The notes under the pieces: generated by a model
What the model saw: the letters and a program-made list of their open reading frames with translations, nothing else
What the model was told of the DNA's origin: nothing
The model's database searches: none
Source of the DNA: Vigna angularis
Lineage: Eukaryota > Streptophyta > Magnoliopsida > Fabales > Fabaceae
Assembly (NCBI RefSeq): GCF_016808095.1
Contig: NC_068975.1
Span: 2,480,001 to 2,544,000 of the forward strand
Length of the DNA stretch: 64,000 nt
Direction: 5' to 3'
Made by a program: the position numbers and the translations under genes
Shown: positions 13,519 to 24,404 of the stretch, piece after piece
Layout of the letters: every line of letters starts with the position of its first letter
How positions within the stretch are numbered: position 1 is the first letter of the stretch

Positions 13519-14631
13519 TTCTCCCCAACAACAAAAATTTTCGACCTCGAAAATTAGATTGACCAGAGAAAAGAGGTGGATATGACTCCCTCATATCTTC
13601 CTAACTTTAGAAAATCTTAGCTAGACGGATGTTCATCACTCTAGGTTGCTTAGTATGGCATTTGGCTACCCTCACTTATATACTTCCATCGGAACCCTTA
13701 TCCATCCTCCGCTATTTCTTGTGAATTTCTTCTAAAATCTACTCTAGTCTTGAATTCAAATTAACCCTTGAGTGACACTTTTTCCCTTCCTCTTGCTTCT
13801 TCTAATAACTACCAACTAATATGCTCTTGATCACCTTTAACCACATCCATCTAAGAACTTCACAATATTATACTGATCTCCACTCTTGCGTAACATAGTT
13901 TCCAACTATACTATCTTATGACCAAAGTAAAACTCTTCTCCGCTGCAGTCAACAAAAATCAATTTGAGCACTCTATCTTCACTTAGTTAACTCTTGAATC
14001 TAAACCATATACATCTCTTGACCTACTAGCATAAAGTCAAATTTTAAATATGTATCCTCCTCGACTTGAGATCACTAGATTGATCAGTATCAGACCAACT
14101 TATGATACGTATCAAACTAGGATTGTCCAAACTGCTCTTTCTCAACCATTTTGAGAAACTCATCAGTTGTCACCATTTCAACTATACTAATGAAATCTCT
14201 TTACAATTTCATCCATAATATTAATTTTCATACTCTTCAACCAACTCTTACTCAATCTTTACCAAACTAAAAACTTGAATCTTCTTTCAACTTCCCATCA
14301 CAACTAACGCTTGCTCCCCTCAAGTTGGACACTACAACTAAAACTCATAGCTTAGTTCATTTCTTCATCTCTTGACCCACTTTCTCTTTCCCACCTCCAA
14401 TAATACTTTCTCACTTTAAGGTTGACACTACAACTTGAAACCGTAAGTTAACTTTGTCTTTGCTAACTCTCACTTATTCCTTCGTGCATAAACTCGCTTT
14501 TGACCTTTGAAAAACGCTACACATTTTCATCCCACTCATAGATAATAACATCACTACTCAAACCATTAACACCTGATCTTGAAAATGCTTCATGCAAACT
14601 TTGTACTAATAAGAACAAGCCCATTAACATC
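13519..14631 (-). mobile_element. Second copy of retroelement internal sequence, cut by the CACTA element
   Basis: 13530-14000 is homologous to 9870-10440, the 3' internal region of the neighbouring element. 14000-14631 has no counterpart in the window and no coding frame. The block ends at the left end of the CACTA element at 14632. It may belong to a second tandem unit whose outer LTR has been lost. Confidence 0.45.
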
Positions 14632-14962
14632 CGCTACCAAAAAGAAGGGCATTACCGAAGGCCACAATCCCTCGAAAACAGCCAGAAGTCGTCGGTAATG
14701 ACCTTTTACCGACAGCTTATCGACGGCTAGATTACTTTCGGTAAATCCCTTATCGCTAAAATTTACCGACGGCCTTTGCCCCTCGGTAATTATCGAAGGG
14801 CTGGAAAAAAAGTATAAACTCAATCTAGAACCATGGATCCAACAACAAACTTACATTTTAAATGTTACTTACTAACAACCATGTCTACACTTCATTCATA
14901 CAAATGACGGCCCATACCCATTTTTCAATAAATTTAATTATAAGAGAATATTGAAGGCAAAC

Positions 14963-17306
14963 CTCTAGGGCCATCCATAATGTTGTTCCCTTGCATGATT
15001 TAACATCATTCAATTTGATTGCCTTAAAAACAATAAGAATAACACAATATTAGAAAATGGAAAGATAAACAACAGAAGATTGTTCAGAAATGAAAGCTCG
15101 ACAAGAACAAAGAAAAGTCATGAACTGAGAGCCACCTTCGCCGATCCAAAATCTGAAAGCTTAACAGATCCATTCGCATCCACCAATATATTTGACACAT
15201 TTAATATCCCTATAATCAATGGAAATAATTAGGTAATATATGCAAAGATTTTTCATGACATTACATTAATGAAACAGAAATACATAAAACAAAGTTATAG
15301 AAAATATGAGCATACTACACAACCCCAGAAAAGAAAACACTGATAGTTAAATTTCCAATACCAAACCCACATGTGACATGTACACATTCAACCTCTCAAT
15401 CTTAACCTTGTGCAATATTGATTTCTAATATAATATATAAACATCCATCCTTAAAATCTACTCCACAACAGAATCCATCTCTGCAGTGGAAATCAGAACA
15501 TATAAACAAATTAACAAAAGAAGTGCACGAGCAGTTAACACTTAAGTAACTTCTAAAAGACACCATAATGGGATCAAATATTAAACCCTGTGAACTTCAA
15601 TTAATTTAGAGTTTTGCAATAGGTGCTTTGCAGGGAAACCAACCCATATAATGAAGCAATTTGAACACAAGATATACAAAAGATAGTAGATGATAACTTA
15701 ACTAAGTGGCCTAATAAACTTAGTTTGACCATTCTATGACAAAAAAAATACTCATATAATGCTTATGGGTATTTCCCAATCCGGAAGAGCAACAAAACAA
15801 ATATATTTTAGCATTAAAGAGTTATGACAGTTTAGGAAAGCCCCAACATGGGCTCCATATTAGAGGAAAACTTAAACCATAAAAGCAACAAACATAAAAT
15901 AATCTATAATATTTGGCAAAAAAAAAGTTAAATCAATATTAACTATGTTTTCCATTACTTATAAATCAACAGCCCAAGGAGTAATGGCACGAGCCAACAC
16001 ATGCAAAAAAGGGATGCACTAATCATAGTCTTTTTCAATAGATTGTTAACCAAAAGTACAAGACAGTTTAAAAGTTTTGTTATATATGTTCAGATATCAT
16101 CCTGATTCTATTTGCATGTTTCCTTATTTCCTTAATTTATTTAGTTTCCTTAGATAGCTTGGTCATAATTCCTGAATATTTATGTGTAGAAATAACTTAA
16201 TAAAACACAAGAAATCATCTTTCCTTTCATCTCAATAGATCCGATCACTTCTTCACTATCAAAAAAATTACTATTTTGAAAAGAAAGGAAATTATTGATT
16301 ATATTATTTAAGGAGCAAGACATTTTCCCAACAACCACGGCTATGCTTCAGTCCACAAACTGAAAACAATGATAAATATTGGCCAAAAGAATTCAAGGTT
16401 CATTCCATTTCCTAATCTGCCCATCATAACAAGTAGTTACTATTTATGTTGACAACAAAAACTAGAAACAATAACTGATCCTCCTCAATTGTTCAAGGTG
16501 AAATTAGGTGAGCCAAGTCACAATAGGACCGTGATGTTTGGGCTGATATTAAGTAGAAAGAGTTATCCTCACTATCAGTTATAGCGTACTGGTAAGCACT
16601 CTCTGACAAAATTGACATTCACATACTGTCATATGCTTTTCCAACATATTCTCATATCCAAACCTTCTACAACTAACTTGCCAATCTCCTAATTCTAACA
16701 CTAACATTCCATTACATAGTATCCTACAAAAATTTCAGTAGAAAGAGAGGAATAAAATAGATGAACCGAATCCCTAAAACTGTTCTCATTAGCCCTACTA
16801 TAATTGTTTCTCTTTCTCCTAACCCTATTCTCTAACTCCAACACCATAGTAAACAATGAAATAAACAATAAGGCTTATCTTTCATTTCTAACAATAACTT
16901 TGAGCGAGTATAAGCGAAGTGATAGGCTCGAAAGCACTTACTTAGAAATCCCTTCATAGACATAACCAAACAAACCACGCCCCAAAAGCTCACCCTTCTG
17001 CCAGTTACCCGCGGTAATCACATGCTTGATTCTCCCATTAGGAGATATATTACTAGAATTAGGACCTGTGGTAGTGCTAAAAGAATCATCTTCGTTCGAA
17101 GTAGAAAACCCATAAAACTCATCCACAATATCTACAATCCTTTCCGCGTTTTCCTCCTCTTCTCTCTCCACCTTAACTCCACCAACGTCCCCTTCTTCCT
17201 CATCCTCCTCTTCCTTTTCTTCTTCGTCCTCATCTTCATCAGTAGCACTCAACTCCACGTAAGTCTCCTTCTCTCCCTCCCCTTTCGGCGCAAAATCCCG
17301 CAACAA
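14963..17306 (-). pseudogene. Captured 5' part of a MEKK1-like MAP kinase kinase kinase gene
   Basis: Three minus-strand exons are readable. Exon 17306-16942 opens with an acidic Asp/Glu-rich region and ends in the kinase glycine-rich loop (WQKGELLGRGLFGYVYEGIS), followed by a perfect GTAAGT donor. Exon 15209-15136 encodes the 'NILVDANGSVKLSDFG' part of the catalytic loop and DFG region. Exon 15022-14963 encodes the activation segment (KLNDVKSCKGTTLWMALE). These match plant MEKK1-type kinases in order and spacing. The gene is dead. The exons for the lysine/alphaC region and most of the HRD motif are missing. A one-base insertion in 15209-15136 shifts the frame after the GDIKC-type start. The APE motif reads ALE, and the C-lobe is absent. 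It lies wholly inside the CACTA element, so it is a captured fragment, possibly still transcribed. Confidence 0.8.
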
Positions 17307-17354
17307 ATCCCATGTCGAACACCTACAGCCCCTAGATTGGCCTCGCCCTGCGAA

Positions 17355-17500
17355 AGTGGAAGCCCTGGTTAGGCCGCCACAACACTGTCGTCACGTCGCC
17401 ATAGAACCGTCGTCATGCCGCCACAACAGTGTCGTCACGCCACCACAGAACCGTCGTCACGCCGCCACAACAACGTCGACACGCTGCCACAACAACCACG
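17355..17500. repeat. GC-rich minisatellite 'cgtcgtcacgccgccacaac'
   Basis: About four degenerate copies of a roughly 35-bp unit alternating 'ccgccacaaca' and 'cgtcgtcacg' lie upstream of the captured kinase exon. The GC content contrasts sharply with the AT-rich surroundings. It may have come from the 5' region of the captured gene or have expanded inside the transposon. Confidence 0.6.
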
Positions 17501-17912
17501 TCAAGAAACACCTTCCAACAACCCCCTCACAACAATGTAATCCGTGAGTGACCACCCTCCTCACCTGTACTCTCCTCACGTTGACACAACGATTGAAGAA
17601 AAGAGAGTTAGGGTTCTGAACAAGCGAGTAGGTGAAGTCTGCGATGCTTGGGGTAGAGGGAGAGAGGAAGACTTGGGGGAAGTTACGCGAAAACTATTTC
17701 GGAGAATGGGTTAGGGAAATCCCAAATTTGCATTTCATTAGGTACGGTCGTAATCCTTCGATAAATTCACGACGCCATTATCGACGGTCATAATCCTTCG
17801 ATAATCACCACCTTAACATGCCCTTCGGTAAATCCTTCGGTAAATTGATATTATCAACGACAAAAAGGTCGTCGGTATTTGGTCTTCGGTAATTAGTGCA
17901 TTTCCTGTAGTG

Positions 17913-20762
17913 ATGTACCCTCAACCTATTATACAATTCCTTGTGTGTATATGAGCTTAACATAGAAAATCGATTCGCAAAACTACAGAACCGTTTCGAA
18001 CAAGTTAAAACTAAAAAGACGTGAAGAAGAACATTTGAATACACTTTTACTACTGGTATTGTAGATTCACGAGCAAAGTTATTTGGCTTGGCGTGGTTGT
18101 AGAGATTCCCTAAGCTGAGCTTGCTTGAGACAGTCGTTACACATGAAAGATTCCTGCACACATAGTCACAATGTTTGAAAGTGGTTTTGACCATGAGCAA
18201 CCATTAATAAGTGGTTGGTGTTGGGTACGTTGTTGTGTTTATTGAGCGATCAGAAGGAGTTAATATATTGGTGCCCTGAGGTTTCTATGTAGCTAGTGTT
18301 CAAAGTGTAATATGTTTGGTTTCTTCCATTGACAACGAAGAGCAATGTCGGTTTCTTCCATTGACGACGAAGAGCAACGCCTGAGGTTAGTATTGCAGTA
18401 TCTTGTTTGTCCAATTTTCTTGTTCTTTTCAGTTCCCCATTCTTGTAGATCTCGCACAGCCCCGTATTCGGTTCCAACAACGGCGTATTCGGTTCCCTCT
18501 TTTGGCAACACCTCCGTATTCGGTGCCCTCACTTGGACGCGCTGTATTCGGTTCCGTGATGTTCCTTCCAGCATCACAGGGAAGCTTGGCATGGAGGTGG
18601 AGGCCGCCTGAAGTGTGATGAACCTGGACAATGCAGAGAGCTTAACCTGGAGAAGCTCCATTCCACCATTGGAGGCATTGCAGAGAGCTCTATTCCATGG
18701 TTGTTGAAGCAGTTGGCGAACATGAAGAAGGAGACGCTGGAGAAGGAGACGAACCTAGACAGTGTAGAGAAGAGTGAATCATTTCACGTGCATGCATTGG
18801 AGTCGATGTAGGTGGGTGAAAGATGAGCATCCCTAACCTTTTGTTTGTGATACAGGTGTTCAATGGTTGGAGGTATTGTCAGCGTGGTCGAGCTACGTGC
18901 GTGAAGGTGGTGGAGATTTGGCAAGCAGGTGGAGCATTTGTGTGTTGTGTAGGCTAGGCACGGTGGTTGAGGTTCATCAACATTTATGATGAGTTTGGCA
19001 GTGTAAGAAACCCTTCTTAACAAGTTTTCATACAGTTGCATTGTTAGAAAAGAACATTTGGTGGCTGGTTGCTTGTGAAGGTGGGGGATTGTCCTGCATC
19101 ATTGATTTAAGTGGCAAGGTGGTCCATTTTAATGTAAGATTGAAACTTTTTTTTATGCTTTTCTGTGCATTGTTCAATCATTTTATTAGATAATAATTTC
19201 ATATAATTATGTTTGCGTGTTTGGTTTAGGGTGATAGTTATGTATGAAAATTGACATTTGAAATTTAGATGATTAAGTTGTTTACAATTCCGTGAATGTA
19301 TTACACGACTTTTTTGTTTAAATTGACTTATGTGTTTGATAACTTACATTACCTAATTTTGAATGTTATTATGTTTGACATTAGTTTTCATACTTGTATT
19401 TATTGTCAACTTAATAAACTACAAATCAGATGGATTCTCGAATCATGGATGAATTGGAAAAAGTAATTAATCAAAGAAGAAGACTATGTGCAATTCTTGA
19501 ATGACAAATTCAGGCATAGGAGCGTCGAAATTCCCTGTTAATGGCTAGGATTCAATCATCTAATCCAACTTCAGAAGAAATTCATAACTTATTACGGACT
19601 ATGAACATTCAAGATGATAATTTATTCAGACACAACTTCGACTTTCTATCTTCACATCCATCTCATACAAGACGTCTAATAGGGATGCTAATACAATATC
19701 GTTTCAATAGATTGCTTACATACCTCATTAAAGCATCTTCGTCATGAACGATTACAATATATTTGTATGTTATTATGTTTGCATTTTTATTTTATTTTAT
19801 GTAATATTATAACTTCGTTTAATTATTTGTTTCTTCAAAATTAATCAATCTCACTTCCATAACAAATAAATTCATACTACTTGGTAGAAAATTATATTAC
19901 AAATAAATACTACATCTAAAAATAAATTCATTTTACTAAATTATAATTTTGTTACTTTTTAAAAATTACTTTTAATTAATATTTTAAATTTTTTACTCTT
20001 TATAAACATTTTTACAATTAAATATAACATTAACAAATAACATTTTATATTAATTTAATAAAATGGGCATTTTGGTAATTTAATTTTTACCAATTAAACA
20101 AATTTTTTAAATTTATCACATCAATCAAATTCTACACTAATTCTCACAAACTTTACTTCTAAGTTCACCCTCAATTACCTCCAAATCCACTCAAATAAAT
20201 CACAAAAAATTTACCCTCAAATCCATTCAATTAGTCTCGCTGAAATCATCACCCACAAATCCTCACATATGAACAAAGTGGCTAAAAGTATTAAAAAACA
20301 ACTATAACTGAAATTAAATCTTACCCATTTAAATACTAACAAATATATTAAAACTAATTAGAATTATTATTTCCTTAATTGAGAATGATAAATAGACGTT
20401 TAACTATTAAATCTGGTTTTCAAAGTAGATTCTTTTTTTCATTCTTATATTAATTTTTTTCTTATTCTTATCTCTATCATATAATAGATATTTATTATTA
20501 AATATTTACTGTTTTAAATATTAATTAAATAATTTTTATAGAAAACAAAAATTACATTAAAATACTATTATGTTATTAAATAGTAAATATCAAAAGAATA
20601 TGTATTTTTAATCTTAAATATTATAAAAAATTATAATTATATAAATATTAAATAAGAATATCAAACAAAAATGAAAAAAAATTATATAAAATAATAAAAT
20701 GATGAAATGCATACTTTAAAGTCTAAAGTAAAAGTATAACAAGTTATTTAATAAGGTTTTTA
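17913..20762. other. Intergenic DNA with short repeats, one decayed ORF
   Basis: 18340-18370 repeats 'ggtttcttccattgac.acgaagagcaa'. 18460-18560 repeats a 'gtattcggttcc' word four to five times at 25-45 bp spacing. 19430-19750 is a decayed reading frame described separately. 19780-20760 is very AT-rich and non-coding. No gene is supported otherwise. Confidence 0.5.
19430..19747 (+). pseudogene. Decayed reading frame, unrecognised
   Basis: A frame starting at 19430 reads MDSRIMDELEKVINQRRRL, meets a stop near 19502 and another about five codons on, then continues in the same sense as an open frame 19541-19747 of 68 aa (MARIQSSNPTSEEIHNLL...). The composition is ordinary for a protein: charged, few low-complexity runs. 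The two parts read like one small protein broken by stops. I do not recognise the family. A transposon-derived coding remnant is plausible, since the surroundings are repeat-rich. No splice structure or start context supports a live gene. Confidence 0.3.
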
Positions 20763-21254
20763 TATTTTAAAGAAAAATGATACTCGAACAACCAAATTTG
20801 ACAACATTTCGACACAGCACACGTGTCAGCGTTTGAGAGGGCTACGTTTTAAATGAAAAAAGCTACTGCAATCTAAGGAAATCTGATCAAACCTGTTTCA
20901 AATGTGACGTGGCGAGGACGGGCACGGGCAGTTTAAAACCCTTTTGAAGAAAAACCAACTCCTCACTGCTTTCTAGGAGTTCCCGACACTGAAACACATT
21001 CCCTGATCTGTTTTGTCTTCTCTTCTTTTCCTTTTTTTTTTCGACAAATTTCCAGGAATTCGGAGACATATTCCTGATTCCAGATTTTTTTTGTTTTTTT
21101 ATTTATTTTTTTTATTATTTCTATTTTTATATATTTTTATTATTTTTATTATTATATATTTTTTATTAAAACAAATAAAGTGTAACGAAATAAAAGACGC
21201 ACGCCCCACTGTTGGACGAATGCCTCGAAAACACCAAACGCCTATGACGAGTAC

Positions 21255-21870
21255 TAGAAAACATCTAGAACGGTCGTTCACTATGGACACGAAAAAACGT
21301 AACAAGACCGAACGTTCAATGGAGAATAAACTCATCAAGACCGAACGTTCAACTAACATAAGAAAATGACCGAACGCTATTTGTTGAACACCACAATAGG
21401 CCGAACGTTCAAAACCGAACGCTGGAGAAAATAAGCACAAATAGTACGAACGCTGAAGACAAATATCATGGAGACTGAACGTTCATCAAAACACTATGAC
21501 CGAACGGTAAAGCTGCGGGGACGAACGGTCAAACGTTTGAACTGAGAATAGCCGAACGTCCTAGCGGTTGAATGGACGAACGGTCGAATAAGGCAAAGGA
21601 CGAACGGCTGAAGAGAAGGACGAGCGGTAGATGAGGAGGAACGAACAGGACGAGCGGAACGATCGTAATCAAAACTTACTGTTTGGCCGATCGTTCAAAA
21701 CCGAACGCCGGACGAGCGGTAGATGAGGAGGAGCGTCCTCAGACCATTTTAAAACACAGCACCGCCTATGTCGAACGGTAACACTATGAGACCAAACGTT
21801 CAGTTTGAGAATAAACATCCGAACGTTCAATCTGCGAGGACGCACGGTCGAACGCTTGGCTGGCAGAACG
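21255..21870. repeat. Array of degenerate CCGAACGNTC words inside the MULE
   Basis: About twenty occurrences of GAACG (often as CCGAACGTTCAA, ACGAACGGTC or CCGAACGCTG) lie in about 620 bp, at irregular 15-50 bp spacing. Many are the perfect palindrome GAACGTTC. The words are CpG-dense in a CpG-poor region. The spacing is too irregular for a simple minisatellite. Confidence 0.85.
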
Positions 21871-21889
21871 GTATCCGGCTAGGACTCGT

Positions 21890-22012
21890 TCTCTCTCTCT
21901 CGCTCGTGCACCCTTTTCTCCAACTCTCTCGTCTTCGCGCCGCTTCTCTCTCTGTCGCTCGTGCACCCTTTTCTCCAAACGTTTTGGTTGTTCGCGCCGC
22001 TTCTCTCTCTAC
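21890..22012. repeat. About 60-bp duplication near the MULE right arm
   Basis: Two copies of 'tctctctctcgctcgtgcacccttttctccaa...' (21893 and 21946), each followed by a 'gttcgcgccgcttctctctct'-type tail. It lies between the GAACG array and the right terminal inverted repeat. Confidence 0.8.
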
Positions 22013-22224
22013 GAAGTGATAAAATAAAATTCAAATTTGAAACGCACACCCTAAACTGCCCGTGCCCGTCCTCGCCACGTCACATTTGAAGCAGGTTTGA
22101 TCAGATTTCCTCACATTGCAGCAGCTTTTTTCATTTAAAACGTGACCCTCTCAAACGCTGACACGTGTGCTGTGTCGAAATGTTGTCAAATTTGATTGTT
22201 CGAGTATCATTTTCCTATTTTAAA

Positions 22225-24404
22225 ATGTAAATAAACAGAAAACGTACATAATAAGATGAATATATCTTGCGACAATTTGAAAAGATATACGCACATGTCG
22301 ACTTCTTTTTTTGTTGCAATAAAAATTTATTAAACTTTAAAATAATTTTTACTAAAAATAATTATAAAAAAAATAATTCCTATAATTTTTTCATTATATA
22401 AATAAATTTTTATTATAAATAACTTTTTGAATCAAAAAATAATTATTAAAAAGATAAAATTATAATATATTTTTTTTATTATGAGTAATTATTTAAATTT
22501 TAAAAATATTAAAGATTAAAATTGAAAAAAATGTAGACACTTCTTTATATAATAATATGAATAGTGTATGTACCATAAATTAAATAATTATTTTATTAAA
22601 ATATTATTAGTATTAGTATTATTTGAAATATTTCCTTGTAATAACTTAAAAAATAAATAGCATAAGAATATTAAACCTTCTTATTATTCAAACCGTATAT
22701 GCTATTATTATTTAATACTGTGCACATATGAAATACCTGTATTATTAAAATACAAACAGTATTTTCAGATTTTATTAATTTTCTTCAAAGTATATATGAA
22801 ATAATGTTTTTTTTATTAAACAAGTAATAGATTTATATAAATACAAAATTAAAATATTTTCACTTCATAAATCAGTTAATGTGTGAAAAGTAATCAAACA
22901 GAGATAAATAAAATTGTTATTATTTATAATAAAACGCCCTTATTGTATAGCATTCATTTGAACTTTATCAAATAATAGATAAAGTGTAAAGCAAAACCAT
23001 TCCAATAATCAAGATTAGTTAAATAAATAAGCAGAATCAGTGACAATAGACTGAAAAAAGTGGATTTTGAGGTCCACTCAAAGAAAAATTTAAACATCAT
23101 TTATAAGTTTTTGAATAATGAGATTAAAATAAATATGTTAGAAAAAGTCATTAAATATGTATTCAAGCAAAAGATTAGTTACAATCAACCAATCAGAACT
23201 GATTATTAATATAATTTATAAAATAATTGTTATAAATTAAAAAAATTATCTTATAACTGAATAATAACACAAGAGTTGTTTAAATAGATGAATTTCTTTA
23301 TGTAGATAATTCACAACACACAACTAATAATTAATGTTTTCACAGATATTATTTTAGGACAAACATTATAACCCCAACTAATATTATTTATTCTTAAAAG
23401 TATTAGTATAATGCTTTTTATGGGTATGGTTCTTATTTATTTATTGTTAAAAGCATTACTAATACTTTTCTAATATAGAAAGTAAAGAAGATTATATTAA
23501 ACTTCATGATTAATAAGGAACAACCTGGCCAAAAGGTGCAAGTTGAGGCAAAAGACAAAACAAAAGCAACTAAAGGGTTTGGAGTTGGCAAACAGTTACA
23601 CCATGAATGACAATGGCATCAACTTGCACCTGAAGTGGAGAGTTCTTTTTGAATATTCACAATAATTTGCTTTCATTTTAATGCACACAAAATGGAATGT
23701 TTCTGACCAAGATTTGAGTGCAGACAGTCCTAATCAGCAATCCTTGATCTTTTCATCTTTTGGGGCTGTCACTTTCATTCATACTCAATAATGAACAGTG
23801 ACCACATTGCTTCCACATCCCACTTATTCTGCCATCTTCTTCATTCACTGCCAACTCCACTTTGTCTCAGTGCATGCATGTAGTGTAGAGTATTCAGCTT
23901 TGGATTCCACAAAGCTAGTTATAGCAATCTCTTCAAAGTTCAAAATTTTCCTTTTTTTGCATTAGGTTTGCACATGTTGGCACTGTTCAAAGTACCAGTC
24001 TTTTTTCTGTTTGTTGCTATTTCATTTTTCTTGCATATGTTTTTCCTTCAAGCTACTTTTCTTATTTCTTTTTTCCAAAGTTTCCTTCTGTCTCTTTTTT
24101 CTGATTAAAACGAGTTTAGTAAAACATCAGGCTTTTCATGTGAAAGTTTATTCTAGTTCAAGTATGGGCTAATGTTCTTATATATACATGGTTTTCAGTT
24201 TCTAGGACTTTTTATTCTGCACAAATCACCAGTGACAACACTTGAGGCAAGGAGTTATTTCAATTGTGTACATTTCTATGAATATAACTTATATTTGGGT
24301 TAGCTTTAGTAGCTGTTAATGGGTTTAATTAACAGTTGAATTGAATTGGATTTAGTTTTGGAGCTTTAGGGAGTGGTATTTGAATAAGAGAGTAAGATTT
24401 AAAG
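22225..24404. other. AT-rich intergenic DNA and HPAT upstream region
   Basis: 22225-23500 is strongly AT-rich with no coding potential. 23500-24404 is less so and should contain the promoter and 5' leader of the HPAT gene. A TATA-like 'cttatatatacatgg' at about 24177-24191 lies some 215 bp before the start codon, which would give a leader of roughly 180 nt. No splice signal in the leader is evident. Confidence 0.5.
24177..24191 (+). promoter_or_regulatory. Candidate TATA box of the HPAT gene
   Basis: The sequence tatatatac lies upstream of the 24405 start codon in the right orientation and at a plausible distance. In AT-rich plant DNA such a match can arise by chance, so the assignment is tentative. 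Confidence 0.35.

Larger units (their letters stand above)
14632..17912. mobile_element. Non-autonomous CACTA (En/Spm) transposon carrying a kinase gene fragment
   Basis: The right end, read inward, is CACTACAGGAAATGC (17912 leftwards). The left end is CGCTACCAAAAAG (14632), one base off CACTAC. Just inside both ends are clustered subterminal repeats of the type TTACCGACGG / TTCGGTAAAT / TTACCGAAGG (14655-14800 and 17755-17895, opposite orientations), the usual CACTA binding-site layout. Flanking triplets are atc (14629-14631) and atg (17913-17915), matching at two of three bases. The 3.28-kb interior has no transposase but contains exons of a MEKK1-like kinase on the minus strand and a GC-rich 17355-17500 tract repeating 'cgtcgtcacgccgccacaac'. 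It therefore needs a transposase in trans. Confidence 0.8.
20772..22215. mobile_element. Non-autonomous Mutator-like element (MULE) with long terminal inverted repeats
   Basis: Terminal inverted repeats run 20772-20935 and 22053-22215, about 164 bp each with roughly ten mismatches and one length difference. The element is flanked by a perfect 9-bp direct repeat, tattttaaa, at 20763-20771 and 22216-22224. Nine-base target duplications and long inverted repeats define the Mutator superfamily. The 1.1-kb interior has no transposase (MURA) frame. It consists of a short AT-rich part (21060-21170) and a GC-richer array of GAACG words. The close match of the arms suggests fairly recent insertion. 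Confidence 0.93.

Noticed and set aside
18293..18661. 122-aa minus-strand frame and overlapping plus-strand frames
   Set aside because: All overlap one another in several frames over the 'gtattcggttcc' repeats and show no protein-like conservation.
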